A stretch of DNA of 64,000 nt, from NCBI GenBank assembly GCA_000697055.1, contig JNDT01002340.1:1-64000 (forward strand), written 5' to 3'. The translations under genes were made by a program, and so were the position numbers. Position 1 is the first letter of the stretch. The number at the start of each line of letters is the position of its first letter. A model generated the notes under the pieces. The model had not been told where the DNA came from. It saw nothing but the letters and a program-made list of their open reading frames with translations, and did no database searches. Shown piece after piece: positions 34,025 to 46,720 of the stretch. The stretch comes from Saksenaea vasiformis B4078 (taxonomy: Eukaryota > Mucoromycota > Mucoromycetes > Mucorales > Saksenaeaceae).

Positions 34025-37000
34025 ATGGTTTAAAAGACCTTCCATTGGAAATCAACTGGTTGAATGTTTTTATCTCTCTTCACACAGAATCCCATTTGAT
34101 TTCCCAAAAAAAAAAAAAGAAAAATGCTTGTTTTTTTCTTCTTCTTTTTTTAAAAAAAAATGATCGTCATTGCATGTTTTTTCATAAACATTTCATTTGT
34201 AAATTTTCGGAAACCTATTTTCTTATTTTTCTGCTTGTGCGTGTCTCGATCTGTTTTCGAAAAAATTTTTTTTTTTTTTTTTTTTTACGCATGCTTGATC
34301 TCCGAAGAGCTTAAGTCTAGTCTTCGTGTTTCTATGTTTACTTGAGTGACGTCAGTCATTTTTTGTTGATTTGCAATGCATTTTTTTTTTTTTTTGCATT
34401 CCACAAGAGATGATAGAATCCGGGCCTAACGAGGAAGTTGGGTGACGGTGGTCGTCATTTGGATGAACCGGGAAGGCTTAAACGGAGTTTCCATCTGCCA
34501 CAGATTGCACTGATCTTGGAAATTGACTGGTCCAAGTTTACATGATCCGATACAAGTCGTGTCGCGGTTATTGTCCCAAAAGCATAGACACTTCTTTCAC
34601 CTGTATGAATGGCAAAGACCCATAAACAGGTAAATTGGAAACAGCTATGCTCTTCTACTCAAAGTAACAGAAAATTATCCCAGCATTCTTTGGTACGACC
34701 AACATTTGCTTGTCATTTATTGTTGACACAACAGCTACCCCGATAATGCCACAAACACGTTGATTGACTCGTTTGTTTTACAATCGACTTTTTGCTGGTA
34801 AATGGTCATACAATGCAAAAAAAAAGCATTTGGAAGTACAGTAATCGAGTTTGTGGGACAGCAACTCATTATGACACATTGACGTACGTGCGTGCGTATG
34901 AAATTGGCGTGCATGAAATCATGTCAGCAATCCAAGATGACAAGGAGCAGAGTTCAAGAGTAACAATGGTTGTGTTGCTGAATAAGCCTGCTAATCTCAG
35001 ATGACCAAAAGCAGCAAAATCAAGTGAAGTAACTGGCATAAGCACAGTGATTGTTAGACTATGGGCTGTACCCAACGCGAGAAATTTCTGCACAGCTTCT
35101 TCTTTTTACGCACGCAGAAAAAAAAGGTTCTGTATGTGGGCACGTGGCAAGCTAAAAGCTATCACGAGTCATTCTCGTTACTCAAACATCGCGGGTGCAA
35201 ACATATGTTCGTTCGTTCCACACATAGTTGGTTTCAACGACTTCATGGCGTTACCGATACTGAACATTATAAGTCTCAGGATGACAAGAAATAATGGTTT
35301 ACATTGCCTTGGTCACGTCTAGCGTCTCTATTCCCCCCTCATTAGCCGCTAGCTTGAATAGGAGACGAACTGGAACACTTGTGTTTATGGATGGTGGTTC
35401 TGGATTACGTGTGAATGCGTAATGACTTATGCATCTCACTCTTTCTCTACCAGAATGATCTAATGAATTTGACGTTATCGCATGGATGTTCCAGATCGCC
35501 TTCCTATCTGAGATTGCGCTGACCGCATAACGTGGTTCATCATAATTAATACTGGGAGGTTTCTTCGTTTTTACGCATGATCTGTCCTCATTCCCAAGCA
35601 TTTTTACTTAAAAAAAGTTGCGCTTCTACCTAACTGTCATTTACTGCAAAATGTCCTCATCCGGGAGACGTAGATGTTAGAAAGAGTTAAAAAAAAAAGC
35701 CTTTATCGCACATCGTATGATGCTGACTTTACACAGGGAAGCTGTCAAAATAGCACCTTCTTCTTCCACGTTTAACGCATTTGTAGGATTTTAAGATAGC
35801 TTTCCGTTGGCTAATCCACTAACGGCTTATAACTCCAACTTGCTTCTTTAAAGCAAAAAAAAAAAGATTCGCTATGTGATGCTGGATTTGTTTCAAGAAG
35901 TTTCAATAAATAGCGCCCAAGCCATGGCAGGTTTTAGTAACTGAGAATGATTGAAGCCTTGCGCATTCCTCTTATCCGCAGATGATGGTCTGTCCCTATC
36001 CTTTGAATAATTTCAGTACTGGGGAGAACACAAGGGATTGGTTTACTCGCGAGAGGATAAGGTCCGCTTAGTGAAGGCCAGGTCCAATGAAGTGTCTGTC
36101 CGATTGTTAATGCAAATCAATGAGCTTATAGTTCATCATTGGTTATTCATGCCGGTACCATTTGGTAGACTACATCATACATACACACATGCAGGATAGA
36201 ATATCACTAAAAGACTGCAGAGTCCAGTCATTCTATCTGTACCACGATCACACGGCTAGCATACACTGTTTGATGCCGGTCTATATAACAACAGACAACC
36301 TTCTAGAGATACCGGCCCCCCTCTCACTGGAGCTGTCAAGTAGAATACCACAGCGTCAAAATGGTAAATCTACGTCAATCATGACATCAGCGGTGGAATC
36401 AACGTGGAAATTGCACGTCCCATGCGAGTATCTGATTATGATGCACACGTCTCTCTTCGATGCAAACAAACGCCTATGTATCTTGCAGAGTAACAAGGGA
36501 CCCTATTTGTTGTTGTTTCTCATGGTGCATGTTAGACTGGTACTGCATTTTTAGCTAATGTTTACGAGTAGCATCTAATGAATTACGCCCGGGTGCGTAT
36601 CTGCATGTACAAGGCAATAGTTATACCTCCCCTGCTTTTAAGAGAAATAGACCGACAACAAAATAGTGTTGCTTGTAATGTGTACTCTCTGTCAGTATTC
36701 ACATTCAAATAGATAACACCTAATACACTTATGTGATGTCTGTCTGGAAAGAGTAGTGCCCGTGCCGCCAACGGTTTTCCTTATCTGACACCTTGTAACT
36801 TGACGTCAACTGCGTGACAGTCTGCCTCTTCTCAAGCGCCTAAACGGCTGCTAAATGTTCCTTTTTTTAAAGGTTAAACGACCGTTACGATCAACTGGGA
36901 AATGTTGTGCAGCTAAATGCTGGATTATCGACGGGAAGAGAAATGAACTTTTTTTTTCTGGGCGAAAAATGGGTTCACTCTACGTAACCATACTTAGCAA

Positions 37001-37189
37001 AAAAAAAAAAAGGGAACGTGTTTGTCTCAGTGAAGTCCCGTCCCTTCCTATCTTGCAGTACTCTGTACAGGATGTTCTGCGATAGAGACACGAGAGCCTG
37101 CCCGAAAGAGAAACGGGGATATTACTTGTAAAAAGAAAGGACATGCATTTCGTGAGTTGTGATAACGTGCTCTATGCAACTTACTGCAG
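34025..37189. other. 3-kb region without a supported gene
   Basis: Apart from homopolymer tracts near 34108-34395, the sequence is ordinary in composition. A 100-codon minus frame with an ATG (35601-35299) and a plus frame 36162-36554 are open but show no motif, promoter or splice pattern that I can support. Possibly decayed genes or repeats. Confidence 0.3.
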
Positions 37190-37562
37190 ATAGTTCCCTC
37201 TAGATCTATTTTCAAAGAAGCAACATCAAAAATACCAAAAAAGGATCAATTACCCAAAGACAGCTGTCAATGAGGAGAGAAACAAAGTTCATTCAACGGC
37301 AGCTTAAACAAGACGGACTCGCATTATTGGCGGAAGAGAAGAGAATACAGATGGATACGGTCTTTGCCCACGAGGTAGGTTGACATGATCTGAAACAAAA
37401 AAAAAAAGGTTCAACGAGGTCTTTCTTTTTTCTTTTTCTTTTTTGAAATGCAGCCATGAGAATCTAAAGTTTTGCTATGGTTATGAATGGAAGTTTGTGG
37501 AAGTAGATCTTGCATTAACAGCAATCATACGACAAAGATACCAACCCAAACCCCTTGTTTGA
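37190..37562 (+). pseudogene. Coding-like remnant, terminal exons of an unrecognised gene
   Basis: From 37190 the plus strand encodes IFKEATSKIPKKDQLPKD, changes frame near 37270 to RRETKFIQRQLKQDGLALLA and EEKRIQMDTVFAHE, which ends at a good donor (GAG|GTAGGT). After a T-rich intron ending in TGCAG at 37453, a final open segment reads NLKFCYGYEWKFVEVDLALT and stops at 37562. Composition is protein-like, but two phase mismatches prevent a clean model and no start was found. It is either a decayed gene or a gene with unresolved exons or sequence errors. The family is unknown to me. Confidence 0.4.
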
Positions 37563-39122
37563 ACAGTAAAAAGAAAAAAAAAAGAGGACGATCACGGACT
37601 GTGCAGATTTGAAACCGTTCCCTCCCAAAACCCCCTTTTCCTAATACCCCCTTTGTCCAGGTTTTTACAAAGATGTATTCAGTATAGCAAAAAAGAGAGC
37701 TAACTTGCATAAAGAAAAAGACGGTCCAATGCATTGGTTATGGGAGAAAAACAATGCTGTGCAACCATAAATAAGAGAAAACAGAGAGAGAGAGAGAGTC
37801 TCAACATCCCACTGGGTATGAGACCAGGGGCAAGCAAAGAAAAACTAGACAAATGAAGTGGGACGGTTCCCCGTTCTGAGAAGAATGAAATCATCTTTGC
37901 CAATGGATACAGAGAACGATTGCATAAAAAAAAAGGTTTTGGCGCCAATTTCTCTTTTTTTTTTCCAAACTCCTGTAGAAAGCGTAGTTTGACCGAGGTT
38001 TGTTATCATTATCTTTTTTTTTTCTTTCTTTCTATCGGTCTTTAAAGGTGCTAGTTACGGGGGTTGGGGGCTCAGTCGATCTCATAAAGTTTAGAACCTT
38101 AAGCTTAATTCATCTATTTACCACGGTTGAGGAGAGAGAGAGAAAAAGATAGACTACTAGTAGTAGTAGTAGGATAAATCAGATAGCCTCGAATTATTAT
38201 TTCTTGTCAACTAAATTCAGAAAATAGATATTCCTGTTATCAGATGCGAACTAGTCAAGAGAATGATGGGAAAGATGTCAATTTGTTTTCTTACGATCGG
38301 AGTGGAAGACCAAGGTCATGTGTCTCCATCGTCCTTTAATGGCAAGTTAACGGTCCTGACATGTGGCAGGATAACGTGGCACAAGTTTGTTCTTTATGGT
38401 TCTTTTGATGGTGTTACTAAGTTTCTGGGGAAGGTTAAGTTAGGATACAGCTTATTTGACTGACAAGATCATCTATTCATGCTACTGAACACTACTTTTT
38501 TTTTTCTTTTTACGAGTTATTCTGTGTACCATTTCATTTTATATTTTTAGTGCTGTGCGCCTTCACCAAAAATAACAAAAAAGCCGTTTTATCATGAAGG
38601 TTTGTCACAGGATCTTTGCTACCCCAGAAAGAACGATCGTCTGTCACGAGATGATTCTCTTTTACGTTTTTTTCTGTTACATCTTTTGACAGTGTACGAC
38701 AAGGAAGTTATTCGCGCGAATCTTGCGCTGTCTGAATCTTGCTGAAATTTCATACATTTGCCGTCTTTAATAATAAAATAATAATAATAATAATAATAAC
38801 AATAAAGTATCATTATAGGCTTCAGATTACCAACAAAAAAGATCAGTTCCCATAAATGATGAAAGACTTGTTTGACAAAGGATGCGTTATGTATTTGTAA
38901 GGACAAAAAGAAAAAGAATCAAGTACATGTACAGAGAGAGAGAGGTTACGATGAGATATGCATAGATGATAAACGAACAAACAAAAAAGGCACAAGAGAA
39001 TAAAATATTATAGAAACAGAGATGATGGTACGTAAGGTTTAAATAGCGGAGAGAGAGACAGAGAGGAGGGGTTGGTATCGTTCGGTTTGACATAGGAGCG
39101 GTAGAGTATAGCAAAAAGTTTT
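37563..39122. other. Spacer with simple repeats
   Basis: Contains (GA)n at 37782-37798, a CTAGTAGTAGTAGTAG run near 38155 and (AAT)n near 38770-38800. A 66-codon ATG frame at 38263-38463 (LTVLTCGRITWHKFVLYG) is open, but too short and unsupported to call. Confidence 0.35.
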
Positions 39123-39723
39123 TTAGACTTTTCCCATTTGCTTTTTTCGTGGCCATAGTGACGATAAGAAACTGGTTAATCGTGGTGATTTCGGACTTTG
39201 TTTTTCATCTGTGTCGACCGAGGTAGGTGAGGATGTGAGAGAGCCGTTTGAGCTGTAGAGTGAGGTGACGGACGTCCGACTTTGTGCACCTTCACTTGTA
39301 GGTGTATGTACGTCAAATCGTTCAAGCCATTTTTCAAGGACATGCGTTGCGCCTGCGATCTGTTGATGTAGTGCTGTGACCCAGATTCGCATATCTTCTT
39401 CGGTTGCAGCTTGTAATAAAAAGTGGGGTTGTTCAGGTGAGTTATTATCCGATAAGAGTCTGAACATCGATCGTTGTTGTGCTGTTGTTGGTCGTTGGTA
39501 AGGTTCAACGCGATAGTGAAGAAGGTCGACGACATTTTGTGGTTCGCTATCGGACTGAAAAAAAATGATGATAGATCAGATAAGGCTGGACCAGTTTGTA
39601 TGGGTAAAAAGGACACCTTACCTCATTTTTATAGTAGCGAAGTTCACGTCCATCAAGGACGAAGAAGCGTCGAAGAAAAGGTCTGTAAAGTCCGTGGCGT
39701 TGTTTTTGTAACCAGCCTTGCAT
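39123..39723 (-). CDS. Small PH-domain protein
   Basis: Two minus-strand exons (39723-39622, 39554-39123) encode 177 residues. Residues 1 to about 105 are a pleckstrin-homology domain that begins at the very N-terminus: MQGWLQKQRHGLYRPFLRRF then FVLDGRELRYYKNE (strands 1-3, basic phosphoinositide-binding loop), and closing with HFLLQAATEEDMRIWVTALH, whose Trp is the invariant residue of the C-terminal helix. The C-terminal 70 residues are Ser/Thr-rich with several S/T-P sites (SPTSVDTDEKQSPKSPRLTS), so probably phosphorylated. Likely a membrane-recruited adaptor; ligand and partners are unknown. The acidic-run-free basic loop K7-R9/R14-R19 supports phosphoinositide binding by inference. Confidence 0.88.
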
Positions 39724-42700
39724 GGTAAAAAAATAAGAAGAAGTAGTAGTAGTAATAAAGAAGAAGAAGAAGAAGAAGAAGAGGACGAGAAAAAGAAGCG
39801 CAAGGAAAAATTAGACTTTTATAATTACCGAAATGGGGGGAGATGGGGGAGTAAAGATCAGCTGCTCCTATGGAAGAAAAAGAAGGCTCGTTACACAAAG
39901 TCAGGGCGAATGCTTCCGGACATTCAAAAAAAGAAACCGTTGGAGCGTGTTGCAATAAAACGAGCAAATAGGAGAACAAATCAGAGGAAACATTCCATTG
40001 TTTCCCATGGACAAACTGTAAGATCGTCAACTGCCAATTGAAACAATCCACTACTTCCCTCTGTCTATCTCTCTATCTCTCTCTCTCTCTCTCGCGTGCA
40101 CTCATATATTTCATTTTATCATTTACCTTATCACCTGGTCTATTCAATTTATTCCCATTTGTCTCTTTCTGCTATTTCTTTTTTTTTTCTTTTGCCTCAG
40201 TGCTTTCATGTGACTGACTAACAAAGTGGCTCTTCGTGTAACACTTTGTTCGCGCGAACTTTGTTCTGGCGCGCTCGTTGTTCTGTGGGTACACAAAACG
40301 TCATATCCGTCATCTGTAATTCATCAAAGAACAACCGCAATAAATAAAATCAAAGACCACGGGGACATTTCTTTTTTTTTTTTCTTTTTTAATTCAATCT
40401 GCTTCTTTTTTTTTTTATCTGGCTTTCTCTTTGGTTCTAAATGTTGTAGAGGCAATTATTTATTTTATTTTTTTTTTGCTTCATCTTTCCTCGAAATAGG
40501 TTGAATAAGCTACAGTTTAGTGCGGGGTGAATAATTTCCTTATACTGCTCAATTCCGGTGGCGTTTTTATTCATTAGAACAGGAACAATGGCGTCCATCT
40601 CAATAGAAAACTGAAAAAGGAGGAGGATGCCTATTTCGGTTGTGCGGAGTTTTCAGAGGAAGAACGTAATCATCGCGCGCGTAGCCGGGACCAAAGAAAC
40701 ATGGCGTATTTCTTTTTTCTTTCTTCGCGCGCCAACTCTTTCTTTCTTCTACTGTTTATTGTTACTCACATCCAGAAATGGAGTAATTCTCTTTGTGCAA
40801 TGAGTAAAGACCGGGAGATCGTCAAAACCTTATCTCTTGGTGATCGCCATGATAAATTAGGAATCCGACCGCGCCTTTTGTATGGCTCTATACATTATGA
40901 CAAATAGCCAACAGAAATATTGCAATAACATCGTAGTAATAATAATGACAACAAGTGTTGTATGCATCATGTCAATCTCTCTCTATTGACCATTTCTAAA
41001 TCCCACTTTAATAACCAACAGAGAAAGAGAAGAATTGAAGAATGAAACAGAAAAAAATTAAAATTTTCTTTTTTCGCTTCATAGTCTTTTGATGCCACTA
41101 TTATTGTTGTTATTCTTCCTCCTAAAGCCAAGCCAGGAATTGGGATCGGGATTTAAAGTTAGTGCCGAACCATTGACGGCGCCCCTTCAAATCGTTGAGA
41201 AGCCTCCTGTTGACAACAACGACACATAATGTGTTAATGGAACTTATCTCATAGGATAATAATACTACAAAAAGTTTGTATGCACTAACATTTAATGCTA
41301 CTCTGTTAAATGTTTATGTTGAAGCCAAGAGTGCTTCAATGTTGTAAACAAGCCAATTTACCTATGCTTGCTGTTCAGCTAATCAAATTTGTATGACCAT
41401 CGGCCAAAAAGATTGTTTTGGTTCGGGTTTCTAGGAATCACTTTAAATGTCAGCTTGTCTTCAGAGCCAAATATAAAAATTTTTTTTTCCTAATGACCAT
41501 GTATGACAGTCTACGCCGAGATTTGTGGCGACGACCAGAACCCGCCACCAGCCATTTACCATAGGTGGAGTTATCGTTCATTAAAAGGGAACAGGTGACC
41601 TCTCTTCCCCTAAAAAGGACATGTGTTTCCCAAGCAGACGTTCCTGTATTACTCGGAAGCGTCTCTCAATAAGACAATTTTGCTCGTGAGTTTCAGAAGC
41701 TAAGCGAGAGAGAGAGAGAGAGACACCTGCCGGTGTAGCATTCCCAAGAGAAGCGTGGTTTTCGACCACCGACCAGCAGTTAGACCGATCGATCGATCGG
41801 TTTTTTTTTTTTGCTCCGCTGAGACAGAAGACTATGCATGTTATTATTGTGGACGCGTAAGCAGTGCATAGCGAAAACACCAGCTAAGTCAATTCAGCAC
41901 GATCGTGGAATACTATTATTGCACGTCCGTGTCACCTAATATGTTTCATACACTGAACAAGGAAAGAGTATAGTGAGTATCTAAATGCATGCAGACGCTC
42001 GTTCATGTCATCTCGCCTTTGACTGTACTTAACACCGTAGTCAGTTTAGATCATCATGCTGATCATTGGAGTTGTCAAGTAATCCGTCCACTCCTTTTTT
42101 AATATAGTTTGCACGTTTCATCCTATGACATGGTGAAAAGCTGTTCGATCTGCATTGCTATGACCGTGCGATTGGATAAATTCGTTAGGTTTAGTTCCTC
42201 TGGTACCATTAGGGGGGGTGGGAATCTGTTCGCCTATCCCTTGTTTGGCGGTCTCCGGAAACAGTCTTTCCCCCACATTAGAGAGTACCTCTTGGCTTTA
42301 ATAACACATGGATCACATGCGCATCCACGAACTTCTTGACTTCCATAGAAATCACGCGGGTAAACAGTTTGGCGTGCATTATATTTTTTTTTTCATTAAA
42401 ATATTTGTATACTTGCCCAAGATCGTCGAATGCCATATTTGTTTGCTTTTTTTTTCACTCGATAAAGCTTGTATGTAGTGACAACATTTAGATGAGAGCG
42501 ATCATTTGCTTTTAATGAATCATGGTGCGGTATAGCGCAATTTGTAACGATCTAAATGAGCTAGCGAGTATTACAGTAATTTCTCCATTTGTCTATGCGG
42601 GACGGAAGGCATTGCTAGTGCATTTTTTGTTCTCTGATAACCAATGTAAAGGTCCATAAGGAAAAAAAGCCGGATGGCATCCTCGTGCCCATGAATATAC

Positions 42701-43599
42701 TCTTGATAAGTAAAATAGTATATCCGATGACTTATTGATAAAACGATTTTTGCTGGCGTCAGTTTGTGGGGCTTTAATTGCATCTCGCGTCTCTGTTCTT
42801 GAACATGGCTTGATCTCAGCTGTCTAATATCCTCGCAACAAAGTTTTTCTTGGTCACACTCTACTTCTTGGCTGCCGGTTTAGCTAGTCTAAGGGCTAAC
42901 ATATACTATAAGCATTTTTTTGACCAAATAAGTAGGTATGACGAATCTACGTGAGGAGTATGCAAAAAAAAAAAAGTGAGTTCGATCGCCGAAGGGGCAG
43001 CAAAGGCTTGCTATTTTCTCGAGATTGCACAAAATTGATCTCATAAAGATCCTCTTCCCGCCGTGCAAACAAAGAACAACCCGTGTTGTCAATTCCAAAT
43101 AAAGTCTCGCTTTTTGAGAATTTATTTTTAGTCTTACCTCTCTTCATCACGCTTCTCTATCATAGAAGGATTATCAATTCAATCCCTTAACTGAACACAG
43201 CATTCTATGAGAGTAGTGGTAGATTTACCATTGCTAACATCTCCTGAGATGAGCTTTTCTCCAATCATCCTCTCTCGTTGATCGAAGGTAACACACAAAT
43301 GCATTTAAGCAACTTGATCAATACTATTATCAGCTCAACGGTCTTGACCATAACCCAGCACTACGCCCGACGCATCCTATGTGTCATTGCTGGTATAGCT
43401 CTGGTTTAGTTCCTTAACGCTCTCACTACGGGGCATAGTCCGGGTAAAGGGTAGACCGCAGCCAGGTACAAGTCCATCGTAACACATTCCGTCCTGACAG
43501 ATAGCATCGGATCGGATAATCTTTACAGTAGGAGTTGTAAAAGACATGCATCTTCCGAGGCCTGAAATACTCAGGTAATAGTAGCAGACGTCTCTAACA
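39724..43599. other. 4-kb region without a supported gene
   Basis: Simple repeats include GAA/GAG runs at 39738-39795, (CT)n at about 40066-40093, (GA)n at 41706-41722 and GATC repeats at 41788-41799. An open plus-strand stretch at about 40573-40907 (contains DREIVKTLSLGDRHDKLG) lacks a good start. No promoter, RNA gene or protein family was recognised. Confidence 0.3.
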
Positions 43600-44420
43600 T
43601 TATTCTCTTAGGAGTACAGATCCGGGGACGATCAAGAAAATCAGGATAACGTTACCGATAAAGAAATTGAAAAGGTTTGAGCGAACATGAACATCATCGT
43701 TTGTTAATGACGACAATGACGACAGCACCGAGGACATGTTTCGAGGATCTATGCCTTCAACATGTACTGCCGGATTCCTTGCATTAGTGGAAATCGTTGA
43801 TATTATGAGAGGGTCCGCATTGACAATAACCTTCCTCGTCATGCCGAATGCATCGTCGGTCAACAATCCAGCGTGGTCAGGAATAACTCTTCCGCATTTG
43901 GAGAAATCCGCTTACCGTGAGGCGCGTCCCCCAGCCGGCTTCCTTTTTGGATCGTCTCAGTGTGTGTTACATGAATTTCTATAAACTACAACTGCAATCA
44001 ACTTTGTTTTGCAAAACGACAATGCGAAAGGCGAGGGCGAAGACCAAGCACTTTGCGAACGCGAATAGGTATTCCAAATGTCTCCAATTCTTATCTTCTG
44101 TGAAGGTTCTTCGGGTTAGACCGTCTTCTATATGCCGGTACACTATGAGAATCAGGCACGAGAACAGTAGTAGTAGTAGAAGGATGATAGGCTCAATATC
44201 TGAAAAGGAAAATCAAACATGCGATTGCGAACAGTTGGCTACACCAAGATGGCGAAGCTTGATGTTTAAGGGAGAAAGCAGAGGAAGAAGAAAAAAAAAA
44301 TTCGCTCACCGTAGAATCGTTGGACGTATCTGCAGTAAGCTCCGTGAGAACCCTTGCGAGTTAACGTATTCTGCGTTTACGGTCGAGGAAACTTTGTCAG
44401 GCATTCTTCCAAGTTGAGCC
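43600..44420 (-). other. Exon-like segments of an unrecognised membrane protein
   Basis: On the minus strand a segment ending at a donor (TACG|GTGAGC at 44310) joins in phase to 44199-43979, which reads DIEPIILLLLLLFSCLILIV followed by YRHIEDGLTRRTFTEDKNWR and a second hydrophobic stretch (LFAFAKCLVFALAFRIVVL). Further down, the frames 43974-43870 (SRLGDAPHGKRISPNAEELF) and 43880-43600 are open; the last has a membrane-like NFFIGNVILIFLIV just before its stop. Together they suggest a gene with two or three transmembrane helices, but no start codon or complete exon chain could be established. Real gene, decayed gene and chance remain possible. Confidence 0.35.
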
Positions 44421-44837
44421 CTTTACTGGCTAGGGAGGAAGGGAGGGGGTGGGTGGGTGGGCGGCGAAGCTGAGCGTGTAACCAAGGGAACAAGTGCTAA
44501 CCATGCGTGTGTGTGTGCGTGTGTAGGAGGATAGTCTGTCATTTGTAAACTGAAACATCGTAACATCTATTTTTCCGACACATCTGCAGGATGGACTTAC
44601 GTCGAAAACAGTAAGAGTTAATGATAGATACATATGCATACATTGATGTACCATGGGAAGAGAGGGGGGGGGGGAAGGTGTTGATGGTTCTATGTATTAG
44701 CATAATTTCCCAAAGTGGGAATAGGGGGAATTCCCAAATTGGGGAACGATGAAGTCAGATATATAAAAATGACCTTCCTTCCATCTTCTTTTCTTTTCTT
44801 ATTTTACTTTTTTTTTTATCCTATTACTCTGATAGTT
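44421..44837. other. Spacer upstream of the cyclase-family gene
   Basis: Contains a GGTGGGTGGGTGGGCGG run near 44446-44462, G-rich enough for a four-strand structure, and a TG-rich run at 44507-44523. A pyrimidine-rich stretch (44776-44815) directly precedes the ATG of the next gene. Confidence 0.4.
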
Positions 44838-45924
44838 ATGATGTATAATCTACCTTCTTACAAGGATCTTCACGATCCAAGCTTCCGATCTGCGATGGGG
44901 CTGTTTGGTCCACAAGGTACTGCCTGGGGCCTCTGGGGCAAAGAGGATGAGCTAGGTACACTCAATCTTTTAACAAAGGAGTGCGTCTCGAAGGTATGTC
45001 GTTGTCAGTGGAACTATTGCAGGTTGCTAACATGTCATTTTTACGGTAGGCAGCAGCATGTATTCGTCGGGGAGACGTATTTTCTTTAAATATGCCTATT
45101 GAAGGAAGCAAGGTGTTAATGTTTGATCGGGAGTCAATGCAACATATGCTTAAACCGCTTGCAGGTGGCAAGGGATATGATGACATCTATTTCAATTATA
45201 ATACGCAGTGCTCAACACAATGGGACGGGTTACGTCATGTATGCTTTGGCGAGGCACTGAAGTTTTACGGTGGCGTTGATGGCACGGAAATTAAGGGGGG
45301 ATCGGGTGTCACCGAAAAATTGGGTATCCAAAGGATGGCGGAGACGGGCATTGTAGGACGTGCCGTCCTTTTGGATTATGCGCGATGGGCCAAGAAGCAT
45401 AAGCCTCAGTTTGATCCATTGAAACGTATCGAGATCACGGTCAGTGAATTACAGCAAGTGGCGGATGAGCAAGGAGTGGAATTCAGACAAGGTGATATAT
45501 TGCTTCTGCGTACGGGATGGACGGAAGCGTGTTCGGAAAATCCCCATGCAATGGAACAAATCAAGGACTTGGAAAATCCTGATGTTGCTGGTATCAAGGC
45601 GTGTCCGGAAACTTTCCAGTGGATCTGGGATAATCATTTTTCGGCTATTGCATCGGATAATCCAACGGTAGAAGCATTCCCTATGGTAGAATTAGATGAT
45701 TCATGTCGTAAGTTACTTTCCATTTCCTTTTTAGTATACTAACTTCTATTTTAGATTCACATTTTATTGGAGGATGGGGCATGCCTATAGGTGAACTACT
45801 GTATTTAGAAAAACTTGCAGAAGATTCAGCAAAGGACAGGATTTATGAGTCTTTTTTCACCAGCGCTCCTCTGAACAAAAAGGGTGGCGTAGCATCACCG
45901 GTCAACGGTCTGTGTATTAAATGA
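44838..45924 (+). CDS. Cyclase-family metal-dependent hydrolase (kynurenine formamidase fold)
   Basis: Member of the family named putative cyclase, whose characterised relatives include arylformamidase-type amidohydrolases; the substrate here is unknown. Exons 44838-44993, 45050-45707 and 45755-45924 encode 327 residues (or 326 from the second ATG). Family marks in order: FGPQGTAWGLWGKEDELGTL, then QCSTQWDGLRHVCFGEALKF, where the fungal branch has QWDGxRH in place of the bacterial HxGTHxD metal motif, then RAVLLDYARW, QGDILLLRTGWTEA, SAIASDNPTVEAFP and HSHFIGGWGMPIGELL. The segment order and length match full-length fungal members, so the enzyme is probably active and cytosolic (no signal peptide). 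AATAAA at 45937 is a likely poly(A) signal. Confidence 0.93.
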
Positions 45925-45936
45925 AGAAGGTCATTA

Positions 45937-45942
45937 AATAAA
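45937..45942 (+). terminator. Poly(A) signal of the cyclase-family gene
   Basis: AATAAA lies 13 bp after the stop codon and is followed by an A-rich tract. Confidence 0.45.
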
Positions 45943-46720
45943 GAAAAAAAAAAGAAAGAGAAGCATGTGATGCCCAATAAACCGTCATACTATGGGTGTT
46001 GATTGTTTGAATGTGGCACGTCAATTATAGGGATTTATATGTTTTACTCATAGCTTTAATGAACTTCACACACTGGGGAAGTACGTAGTTCTTTTATGAC
46101 AACTTCTTACAGGACAGACAGACAGCCAGACAGGTTTATTGTTTCAATGATGGGATCTCCGTACTATATATATATATTATCTCTTGTTACTTTATTGCTC
46201 TGTGTACCCTTTTCCTCCATCCATCCATCCTAGGTAAGGATTTTATTTACTTATTTACGTACGAGGGTCATATGTGTATCCATAGATCATCACACTCCTT
46301 GATGGGGGACTTCTTTTTTTTTCTTTTTGTTTACAATAAGGCCAGTCAGAGGTTGCATTACTTCAAGTCCTTTCTGTCCTACAACAAACGGCTTACCAGC
46401 TTTTTTTTTTTTTTTTTTTTTTACCACGCCTATGAATAACATGTGCGGCGGTAAGTAAAAGGAAGGTTCATATTATATACACACATATACAATATATCTA
46501 TAGATATATAAATAACAGATATAGATAGATAGGTAATAGAAAGTAAGAGAGAGTAAAAAAAGAGAAAAAGAGCGTAAAGAAAGAAAGCGGGAAAAGAATA
46601 ATTTTCGAGAGAAGGGCCCCAAGGGGACTATTTCTCGCCCTAAACTTTTTTTTTTTTCTTTTCAGCTCTTTTTTCTCTTTTTTTCTGTTTATTGTTCGAG
46701 AGTGGTGCTAATATGCCAGT
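45943..46720. other. Spacer and probable promoter of the Zn2Cys6 regulator
   Basis: Holds TA/ATAG microsatellites (46165-46182, 46475-46530), a T-tract (46400-46421), an A/G-rich block (46535-46600) and a pyrimidine-rich block (46645-46690) just before the start codon. No gene is seen. Confidence 0.4.

Noticed and set aside
35299..35601. 100-codon minus-strand ATG frame as a gene
   Set aside because: No promoter, splice structure or family resemblance. The length is within chance for this composition.
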